DNA of 43,638 nt from a virus, in the IMG/VR virus record IMGVR_UViG_3300009034_001625, positions 1 to 43,638 of that record; one strand, written 5' to 3'. The stretch's first letter is position 1. The number at the start of each line of letters is the position of its first letter. The position numbers and the translations under genes are program-made. This document shows, piece after piece, positions 38,809-43,638 of the stretch. The notes beneath the pieces were generated by a model. It saw only the letters and a list, made by a program, of their open reading frames with translations, was not told where the DNA came from and did not search any database.

Positions 38809-39272
38809 TATATTTTTCTCAAAACCATTCCTGCCTCTTCTGGCGTTCTTGGTCCTTTTTTTCTATTACAGAGAGCACAAGCTGGTACAATATTATCGGC
38901 AGTATACCCGCCGCCTTGTGTAACGGGTATCACGTGTTCTTGTTGTAATGAGCTTACTGTTCCACAATAAGCGCATCTATAGTTATATTGTCGGAGAATC
39001 TTTTGCCACTCTATATCCGTCAGGGTTGCTGGCAGGGCTGCTTTCCGCGCACGGCGGCGTTCGGCCCTGGCCCGATCTGCAGCCTTATATCTTTCTGGAT
39101 CCCGATCTTTATACCTATAATATTTTTCCCTACGCCGAACTAGAGAAAGTGGGTGTGCAGCATCATAGGTTTTTTGGTAAGTCCTTCTTTCCTCCCGATG
39201 TGTTTCTCTGTATATCCGCCAAGTCGTAGGATAAGTGTAATGTTTCCTGCATTTCTTGCAAGCATACTGCAA
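38808..39272 (-). CDS. HNH endonuclease, main part (frameshifted)
   Basis: Residues about 90-154 form the HNH site: YRCAYCGTVSSLQQEHVIPV with the E-H pair, then D-N-I-V-P-A-C-x-x-C-N-R-K-K-G. The N-terminal third is basic and contains CKKC, which pairs with the CTKC encoded in the 39140 frame. Upstream of LQYACKKC the frame reads RRDG, a usual continuation, so the gene should be joined to the ATG at 39346. Confidence 0.85.
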   Translation of the reverse strand: MQYACKKCRKHYTYPTTWRIYRETHREERRTYQKTYDAAHPLSLVRRREKYYRYKDRDPERYKAADRARAERRRARKAALPATLTDIEWQKILRQYNYRCAYCGTVSSLQQEHVIPVTQGGGYTADNIVPACALCNRKKGPRTPEEAGMVLRKI

Positions 39273-39346
39273 TCCATCTCTGCGATTTTATCTTTATGAA
39301 ATTCACTTTCGTCCAGAACTCTTTTACATTTTGTGCACTGCTTCAT
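39140..39346 (-). CDS. HNH endonuclease, N-terminal start (frameshifted)
   Basis: Only the first ~20 residues are meaningful: MKQCTKCKRVLDESEFHKDK, a common N-terminus of phage HNH proteins. One A missing from the AAAA run (plus TTTT 39286-39289) switches the frame from RRDGLQYACKKC into unrelated sequence. Read with 38808-39272 as one protein of about 179 residues. Confidence 0.68.
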   Translation of the reverse strand: MKQCTKCKRVLDESEFHKDKIAEMDCSMLARNAGNITLILRLGGYTEKHIGRKEGLTKKPMMLHTHFL

Positions 39347-39375
39347 GACAAAACGCCCCTATCATGGCTGCTAAG

Positions 39376-39490
39376 GTGTCAGACTAAGCAGGGCGATCCT
39401 TTCTCGACCGCACATGATAAGGGCGCTTCGTCCACAATATTCATTGTGATCCTATAAAAACAAACCGCCCCTTTGTGCTTAGTCTGACAC
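39376..39490 (-). ncRNA. candidate structured RNA closed by 15-bp stem
   Basis: GTGTCAGACTAAGCA (39376-39390) pairs perfectly with 39476-39490. The helix can continue with GGGCG (39391-39395) and CGCCC (39466-39470) across a 5-base bulge. Inside are hairpins CACAAT / ATTGTG (39433-39448) and GCGATC / GACCGC (39393-39411). A promoter at 39495-39522 would start transcription almost exactly at the outer stem. No known RNA family was recognised. It may be a free RNA or the leader of the HNH gene. Confidence 0.6.
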
Positions 39491-39494
39491 TCCA

Positions 39495-39522
39495 ATTATA
39501 GCGGTTTTCGCAGCTTTGTCAA
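39495..39522 (-). promoter_or_regulatory. sigma-70 promoter of the candidate RNA
   Basis: Minus strand TTGACA (39522-39517), 16-base spacer, perfect TATAAT (39500-39495). The predicted start falls at 39487-39489, inside the first bases of the 15-bp stem. Confidence 0.82.
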
Positions 39523-39548
39523 TTCAGCACCTTGACACACATCGGCTG

Positions 39549-39758
39549 TTAAGTTATTTTGCGCCAATGTGTAACTCCGTCTTTGGTCGTGAACCACTTG
39601 GCAAAGAGAGGTTGCACTTTCCAGCGCCAGCCTGTGAATATTGCCAGTGCTGGCACTGTAGAACCGGTGACCAGCACCAAAAATAGGCCGGTAGGCTTCG
39701 GTAATTTTTCTTTTACGGAAATCCACTTCGTTTCTTCAGGCATGTTGATTTTTCTCAT
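39549..39758 (-). CDS. DUF551-type protein
   Basis: 69 residues from the ATG that overlaps the upstream stop (ATGA); a longer in-frame start lies inside the previous gene. W-I-S-V-K-E-K-L-P at the start, a central VLVTGSTVPALAIFTG strand pair and the final VTHWRKI are the hallmarks of DUF551, common in phages. Function unknown. Confidence 0.78.
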   Translation of the reverse strand: MRKINMPEETKWISVKEKLPKPTGLFLVLVTGSTVPALAIFTGWRWKVQPLFAKWFTTKDGVTHWRKIT

Positions 39759-39958
39759 TCCGTGAGTTGTGGCCTGGCTTGAGAATCTGACTTGCCAGTA
39801 AACCATCCATCATAGGAAATCCACTTACCACGAAACCACCAGCCGCGCTCGGTTGCATAGTCCCCGTGGCCCAGATATGTTCTCAGTTCATCTCGAATGG
39901 CTATTTTGTCCAATAACCAAAGATGGAATCGCTGCCACCTATTCATAACCATGTCCAT
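39755..39958 (-). CDS. hypothetical small protein
   Basis: 67 residues with alternative ATGs at 39958, 39952 and 39946. W-rich (NRWQRFHLWLLD, RGWWFRGKWISYDGWF). Overlaps both neighbours by a few bases. Not recognised. Confidence 0.6.
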   Translation of the reverse strand: MDMVMNRWQRFHLWLLDKIAIRDELRTYLGHGDYATERGWWFRGKWISYDGWFTGKSDSQARPQLTE

Positions 39959-40071
39959 CTCTCATCCCACCAGGCAGGATGACTGAAAAGTGCATATGCC
40001 TGGGTGGTAACGATTGGTTTTCGTCTAAGTCTCTGCAATAGACGTTTGATAGCTTTAATTACGTTAGCCAT
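39943..40071 (-). CDS. 42-residue basic peptide
   Basis: MANVIKAIKRLLQRLRRKPI followed by a W-rich end (AWWDERWTWL). The start overlaps the end of the 40064 gene and the stop lies inside the next gene. Amphipathic basic helix; no clear ribosome site, so moderate confidence. Confidence 0.52.
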   Translation of the reverse strand: MANVIKAIKRLLQRLRRKPIVTTQAYALFSHPAWWDERWTWL

Positions 40072-40219
40072 CGTTTTGTGCAGTCCGATAGGTTAACAAA
40101 ACCTTATCGCAATGAGGGCACTTGAATTCAATTCGGTAGTCGCCGTCTTCGGTCTTCGTGGACGACCGAACAGCGCTCACTACCTTTTCGCACTGCCTAC
40201 AAACACAAAAGTGTTTCAT
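40064..40219 (-). CDS. 51-residue zinc-ribbon protein
   Basis: Start at the ATG with GGAG upstream; a longer frame enters the previous gene. CRQC (with a further Cys) and CPHC pairs about 31 residues apart. Typical small ribbon of this cluster. Confidence 0.65.
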   Translation of the reverse strand: MKHFCVCRQCEKVVSAVRSSTKTEDGDYRIEFKCPHCDKVLLTYRTAQNDG

Positions 40220-40221
40220 TT

Positions 40222-40341
40222 CTACTCCGCCGCCATCTCGTGGCCACAGTCGAGACATACGTATTTCGCCGTGCGTTTACCTGCGCTTACGACGGTTCGC
40301 TTGTTGATGTTCGTTGACTTGCACTTCGTGCACTTTACCAT
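40222..40341 (-). CDS. 39-residue zinc-ribbon protein
   Basis: MVKCTKCKSTNINKRTVVSA then CLDC; C-x2-C ... C-x2-C with a basic centre. Overlaps the upstream stop. GGAG lies 11 bases upstream. Confidence 0.63.
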   Translation of the reverse strand: MVKCTKCKSTNINKRTVVSAGKRTAKYVCLDCGHEMAAE

Positions 40342-40601
40342 CTCTCGTCTTTCTCCGATTCTGTCACAAGGCGTTTGTAGACAACCCAGAAAGACGAGAG
40401 ATTGACTTCTGTCGTCCAAACGGAAATCCGCCCTGGCACGACACGATCACGAGCATCGGTTGCCGTGTCTTTGATCCGGACAGATGCGCCCGTTTCCCTG
40501 ATCGCCTGCTCAAGTAAAGGACGTTTTGCAGAAGGATAATTGCCGACACAGTGGTCTTTCGTGAGTAGGTATTCGTTCTTCTTAGCTTTTTCCTTATCCA
40601 T
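40335..40601 (-). CDS. hypothetical protein
   Basis: 88 residues, with AAAGG upstream. Basic N-terminus, helix PLLEQAIRETGASVRI, strand SVWTTEVNLSSFWVVYKRL. Not recognised. A strong hairpin (40638-40671) lies in its leader. Confidence 0.64.
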   Translation of the reverse strand: MDKEKAKKNEYLLTKDHCVGNYPSAKRPLLEQAIRETGASVRIKDTATDARDRVVPGRISVWTTEVNLSSFWVVYKRLVTESEKDERW

Positions 40602-40637
40602 CTTCTACTTATCACCTTTCCATTTTTACTGAGCTTA

Positions 40638-40671
40638 GGGCGAGGCCGGCGACCCCTCACCGACCCCGCCC
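40638..40671. other. 15-bp GC-rich hairpin with four-base loop
   Basis: 40638-40652 pairs with 40657-40671 (15 pairs including four G-U on the minus-strand RNA) around a GGGG loop. No U-tract follows on either side. It lies between two leftward genes and could protect an mRNA end or mark a processing site. Confidence 0.5.
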
Positions 40672-40701
40672 ACACAAAGGAGGAGAAAAGATGAATTCTG
40701 T

Positions 40702-40959
40702 CTACCATTGTCCTGTCGCCATCCGCTCAGAGATGGCCTGTCGGACATCAAACAACACATGCTCTGCCAGTTCTACTTCAGTCTTTCCTTCTAGTACCTC
40801 CAGCAGATACACTACCCATTCTGCCTGCTTTTCAGAGGATAGCTTACTGATACTCGTCGCTGCGATGTTCAAGTCATGCATCACGGCAGCTTCCGCGGTG
40901 CTTGCCTGTTGCATCATGTTTGATCGACACTGCGCTTTATGGTTCTTGATATATCTCAC
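40702..40959 (-). CDS. hypothetical helical protein
   Basis: 85 residues, GTG start. Helical second half (SKLSSEKQAEWVVYLLEVLE). Preceded by a 15-codon open frame starting inside the 40986 inverted repeat. Not recognised. Confidence 0.62.
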   Translation of the reverse strand: MRYIKNHKAQCRSNMMQQASTAEAAVMHDLNIAATSISKLSSEKQAEWVVYLLEVLEGKTEVELAEHVLFDVRQAISERMATGQW

Positions 40960-40985
40960 TTGTTGCCTCCATTGAATTCAATATG

Positions 40986-41054
40986 CTGGCAGGCGGGTTT
41001 CATTGAGCTGACTTCCTGACAGGGATGCTGGTTGGATTTGTACCCGCCTGCCAG
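40986..41054. repeat. 13-bp perfect inverted repeat between genes
   Basis: CTGGCAGGCGGGT (40986-40998) and ACCCGCCTGCCAG (41042-41054) enclose 43 bases. It is the third long intergenic stem in the leftward region. A stable RNA stem or a protein site is possible; no U-tract. Confidence 0.55.
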
Positions 41055-41082
41055 TTACGAGCGGCGCAGGGCTTGATGCCTG

Positions 41083-41472
41083 CTACTGCTTGTTAATAGA
41101 TTCTTCAATAGCCGCTCTCTCAACTCGGAAGTCCTCAAGGAGTGCCCTCTCTTCTTCCTGGTATGTTAGTTTCTTAAGAGCCTCTTCATATCGCTTGCGC
41201 TCTTGCTCCCTGCCAGACTTGGTGTAAAAACCCATCATGCGCCGGCGATGCTCTTCTTCTAGTCGTTCGCGCTTAGAGTCGGCATCTTCACCCTTACCGT
41301 ACCTGGCCTTCAGAGTGGCCAGTCTAGCTTGCTGTTCCTCACTGAGCCGAGCCATGACATCGTTAAAGCGGTAGTTAGCTTTCCTTTTTCTAAACTCTTT
41401 CAGGGCCCTAACGACAGTATGCACTACCTCGCTACCGAAGTGGATTAGAAGCTCCCAGAGCTCAGGCACCAC
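41083..41472 (-). CDS. coiled-coil protein
   Basis: 129 residues, GTG start with AAGGAGG upstream. After a short amphipathic N-terminus (ELWELLIHFGSEVVHTVVRA) it is a long charged coiled coil (KRERLEEEHRRRMMGF, YEEALKKLTYQEEERALL). Possibly membrane-peripheral or a scaffold; no named family. Confidence 0.68.
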   Translation of the reverse strand: MVPELWELLIHFGSEVVHTVVRALKEFRKRKANYRFNDVMARLSEEQQARLATLKARYGKGEDADSKRERLEEEHRRRMMGFYTKSGREQERKRYEEALKKLTYQEEERALLEDFRVERAAIEESINKQ

Positions 41473-41484
41473 GCCTCCTTGTTA

Positions 41485-41706
41485 TTATTCGCACCATACT
41501 AAATCTATTGTGATGATTTGTCCTGGCTCTACTATCACGAATCCCTCATGTGATCCTCTTGTGAAGGCATGTGTCATGGAGATATCTGTAGTGTTCTCCA
41601 GGACGATCCTCTCGCTGACACCACAATGAGTCGTTGCCAATGCAGGGGAAGTCATCAGGACAATTATGATCAACAGTAATGCCACGATCCCGATTATATT
41701 TTTCAT
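41485..41706 (-). CDS. small secreted protein
   Basis: 73 residues, AAGGAG upstream. Clear signal peptide (MKNIIGIVALLLIIIVLMTS-P-A-L-A), then a ~48-residue domain with two cysteines (THCGVSERIV ... LVWCE) that may form a disulphide. Likely acts in or beyond the cell envelope. Confidence 0.72.
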   Translation of the reverse strand: MKNIIGIVALLLIIIVLMTSPALATTHCGVSERIVLENTTDISMTHAFTRGSHEGFVIVEPGQIITIDLVWCE

Positions 41707-41729
41707 ATCATCTCCTTATATAAATGCAT

Positions 41730-42560
41730 CTATTTGAATAACTTATTACGACCGCGTGTGCGCTGCACCGGTATCGCGCTGTCGTGGTCGTCAAATAACT
41801 CACTCATGGCTCTGTCCGCCGTATATCTCCGCCAGCAGCCCGCTTTCGGGTCCAGCCAGAAGACTATGGCTAAACTCCTGGACTGCGGATACTTCGGGTA
41901 CTTCTCATCGGGATACGTCTGGTATAGTCTGACAAAACCACTGTCATTGGAAAGAAACGCATCCTCTGCCAACCACAGCGATTCACCGCTATACCACTGC
42001 TGCTTATCGCTGGCTTTCTCAATTGCCAACTTGACTAACTCATTCTTGCTCAAGCCGGCAGCCGCCAGTTCTAGCTCAGATTTATTGCCCTGACCGATAA
42101 GCAGCGACCCCGCCATCCTTTCATAGGTAGAGATAGCGGTCGCTAGGTCAGGCTTGGTCTCGCGCATGACACCCCAGGCCGACATGCCCGACTGGGCAGA
42201 CTTGACGGAGAATGTCTCGCCACCTACTCTGGCTAATCGTTCGGCGTCGGCTTGGTCGTTGCACCAGGACAACTCCTTGCCCTGGACTTCGGCGGCCACC
42301 AGACAGGCTGCCCGGACGTGGTAGCAGACAGCGTGACTATTACCGTGGCAGGCGTCGCCGCTATCATCATCCTGTCGGAAGCAATAGGCACTAAGATGCT
42401 TGTTGCGGCTGAATGAGACTTCGTAGTGTCGCTTTTCGTGACCAGGCACATAAAAGCGCGTCGGCCGGCCTGCGTCGTCGTTTTTGATAGGTCGGCCTGC
42501 ACCGTCCATTTTCAGTACGTGGACAAATTCTTTGACATTCCTTGCACTCTTAATGTTCAT
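41730..42560 (-). CDS. SWIM-like zinc-finger protein
   Basis: 276 residues from the ATG with CGGAG upstream; a longer in-frame start lies inside the small upstream gene. Residues 60-82 contain a Cys/His pattern C-x10-C-H-G-N-x4-C-Y-H-V-R-A-A, like SWIM zinc fingers. The rest, with LLIGQGNKSELELAAAG and SLAIVFWLDPKAGCWRRY, is not recognised. Confidence 0.7.
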   Translation of the reverse strand: MNIKSARNVKEFVHVLKMDGAGRPIKNDDAGRPTRFYVPGHEKRHYEVSFSRNKHLSAYCFRQDDDSGDACHGNSHAVCYHVRAACLVAAEVQGKELSWCNDQADAERLARVGGETFSVKSAQSGMSAWGVMRETKPDLATAISTYERMAGSLLIGQGNKSELELAAAGLSKNELVKLAIEKASDKQQWYSGESLWLAEDAFLSNDSGFVRLYQTYPDEKYPKYPQSRSLAIVFWLDPKAGCWRRYTADRAMSELFDDHDSAIPVQRTRGRNKLFK

Positions 42561-42723
42561 TTTTCTTCTCCGTTTTGTCCAATAATGCATCCAGCGAAAC
42601 CGATACAATAATATCATCCTTGACAACCTGCAACGAAAAGCCACCGTCCACCACAGTTTGCCAACTATGAATTTTAAGTCTGGTGGTTTCAACTACATTG
42701 TGTTCAGGCTCCTGGGTGTTCAT
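42550..42723 (-). CDS. 57-residue hypothetical protein
   Basis: ATG at 42723 with GAGG upstream; product MNTQEPEHNVVETTRLKIHS and onward to DKTEKKNEH. Strand-rich centre (FSLQVVKDDIIVSVSL). The stop overlaps the next start by 11 bases. Confidence 0.65.
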   Translation of the reverse strand: MNTQEPEHNVVETTRLKIHSWQTVVDGGFSLQVVKDDIIVSVSLDALLDKTEKKNEH

Positions 42724-42734
42724 AACTACCTCAC

Positions 42735-42884
42735 TTAGTCGTACTCAAACCACTCATCAATATGAGTAATTTCGTCCCCATGCCCACAATCCCATTCGTT
42801 GTCACTTGGTCTGGGATTCTTTTCTACCTTGACGATCTCTCCGTCTACTACATCGGGATCTGGAAGTGCTTTGGGTGGTTTCAT
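42735..42884 (-). CDS. 49-residue acidic protein
   Basis: ATG at 42884 with AAGGAGAG upstream. Product MKPPKALPDPDVVDGEIVKV and an acidic end (DEWFEYD). A single CGH in the middle. Not recognised. Confidence 0.62.
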   Translation of the reverse strand: MKPPKALPDPDVVDGEIVKVEKNPRPSDNEWDCGHGDEITHIDEWFEYD

Positions 42885-42886
42885 CT

Positions 42887-43092
42887 TAGTTGTCTCTCCT
42901 TGGTAACCAACACTCCCATCCAGCCTCGTCCATATCCCGGTCGGTGTCCCACTGCGTATCTCGGCGAGCGGCTGGGAGCAGCCAGTTTCGGTCTATGTAT
43001 GTTTGGCTCAGTCCGGCTCCCGTGCACGACTCTGCCAGTGCGTTTTTACAACCTTCGCCCGTTCGCCGCCTCTCCGATTCGCACGGAGCGGT
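42887..43092 (-). pseudogene. coding-like tract without start codon
   Basis: An open minus-strand frame of 68 codons that ends ...MDEAGWECWLPRRDN just before the 42884 gene. It has no ATG, GTG or TTG near its beginning; a TAA lies at 43093-43095. Another frame (GTG near 43080, MRIGEAANG) could supply the start after a shift. An opposing plus-strand frame also covers it, so the coding strand is not certain. Confidence 0.35.
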
Positions 43093-43189
43093 TTACGTGG
43101 CTAGCCGGTGAACGAGGCCAGACGGGAATGTTGATTATGGAATTGTTAAAATCTGTCTAAAGTAAATTATTGCGCTAGCCTTCCTGTGT

Positions 43190-43549
43190 CTAGGCACTCA
43201 CCATCTCTGCCGGTGCATTGTACTCCAGCACTGCCTGCATCAATTCTGTCGGTGTTCGACCCCTGGCCGTAAACTTGCGCGACCCCACACCATCTTTGTA
43301 AATCTGCGCGACATAATGTTCCGTCGTTGCCCTGATGAGGCCCAGAGAAAGCTTTGCTATCTTCATTCTCGTCAGAAGAGCTATTTCCTCGTCCGATGCG
43401 GGCTTCGTCCAGAAATTGCGTCCGCTTGCTGCATATTTTGCTTCCCGATTGAGCTTTTTTTTCGCCTCGCCAGCCGAGGCATATAATGTCCGATTTTTCT
43501 CTTTCGCATGAACACCTCGTATTAACCAAGTCGGCTTTTTCTTTCCCAT
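43190..43549 (-). CDS. hypothetical protein, first gene after right-end promoter
   Basis: 119 residues from the ATG with AAAGGGG upstream; an ATG at 43567 has no such site. Basic N-terminus (MGKKKPTWLIRGVHAKEK), then a mixed alpha/beta region with VAQIYKDGVGSRKFTARGRT. Not recognised. It is directly downstream of the 43603 promoter. Confidence 0.68.
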   Translation of the reverse strand: MGKKKPTWLIRGVHAKEKNRTLYASAGEAKKKLNREAKYAASGRNFWTKPASDEEIALLTRMKIAKLSLGLIRATTEHYVAQIYKDGVGSRKFTARGRTPTELMQAVLEYNAPAEMVSA

Positions 43550-43602
43550 CAGACTAACCCCTTTCATTTACTATGTTATCTTAAGTCCTCAACCTCACCT
43601 AA

Positions 43603-43631
43603 ATTATACACCATTTTCCCCGTTTTGTCAA
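43603..43631 (-). promoter_or_regulatory. consensus sigma-70 promoter, twin of the 30366 promoter
   Basis: Minus strand TTGACA (43631-43626), 17-base spacer, TATAAT (43608-43603). It is 28/30 identical to the 30366-30394 promoter, including TATACACCATTTTC, but keeps only one arm of the palindrome. A shared regulator may read both. Confidence 0.88.
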
Positions 43632-43638
43632 GCAAAAC

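Noticed and set aside
39376-39490. Group I intron with HNH homing endonuclease
   Set aside because: A stem-rich RNA beside an HNH gene suggested it, but no flanking exons of one gene and no recognisable P4-P7 core were seen.
39496-39726. Minus-strand frame of 76 codons
   Set aside because: It overlaps the DUF551 gene in another frame and the promoter at 39495-39522; no ribosome site.
42762-43160. Plus-strand frame of 132 codons near the right end
   Set aside because: It opposes a clear small gene with a strong ribosome site (42735-42884) and has none itself; the operon here runs leftward. Kept only as an ambiguity in the findings.
1-43638. tRNA genes and CRISPR arrays
   Set aside because: No cloverleaf with T-loop consensus and no regularly spaced direct repeats were noticed on either strand by eye; a tRNAscan-SE and CRISPR search would settle it.

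Overview
The window looks like part of the genome of a long-tailed (siphovirus-type) bacteriophage or prophage. The rightward half (about 1-22,120) carries virion genes: head-tail connector, HK97 gp10-like protein, tail terminator-like protein, tail tube, two-frame tail assembly chaperone, tape measure, distal tail/propeller protein, Gp37-like tail hub, fibre, and two membrane proteins suited to lysis. Terminase, portal, capsid and integrase are not in the window and would be expected beyond its edges. The host is probably a member of the Chloroflexota (inference): three signal-peptide proteins carry a short aromatic-L-P-x-V motif just after the signal or linker (YLPFV, YLPIV, FLPLV), a habit I associate with secreted proteins of Anaerolineae and relatives. 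The tail fibre and propeller proteins also resemble prophage proteins from that group.

Layout. Positions 1-6,334 hold a glycan-modification island placed before the connector genes: an FkbM methyltransferase, three or four glycosyltransferases, a SAM methyltransferase and a nucleotide-sugar epimerase. Positions 6,347-20,072 are the connector and tail module, which includes a textbook -1 ribosomal frameshift signal in the tail assembly chaperone gene. Positions 20,084-22,122 hold a small helical protein, a lipoprotein beta-helix and two putative lysis membrane proteins. A bidirectional hairpin terminator at 22,149-22,179 separates this rightward operon from a leftward early region.

The leftward region (22,225-43,638) is packed with small overlapping genes, many under 60 codons, including about ten zinc-ribbon mini-proteins. 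Among them are a T4 Rnl1-like RNA ligase, a UvrD-type helicase with an extra N-terminal domain, a ThyX-related protein, a ParB/DNA methyltransferase fusion directly coupled to a PD-(D/E)XK nuclease (a candidate restriction-modification pair), an HNH endonuclease, a secreted purple-acid-phosphatase-like enzyme, and several tiny secreted or membrane peptides. Five strong sigma-70 type leftward promoters can be read. Two of them feed regions with long perfect stems that look like structured RNAs or attenuated leaders (34,135-34,274 and 39,376-39,490). Two others are near-identical copies (30,366 and 43,603), one with a perfect 10-bp palindrome over its -10 box.

At least seven genes appear broken by single-base shifts, most of them in or beside homopolymers, and one tail gene has an in-frame stop. 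This pattern suggests uncorrected sequencing indels more than biology, except for the chaperone site at 10,660, which has a full programmed-frameshift architecture. Several gene pairs below should therefore be read as two halves of one protein.
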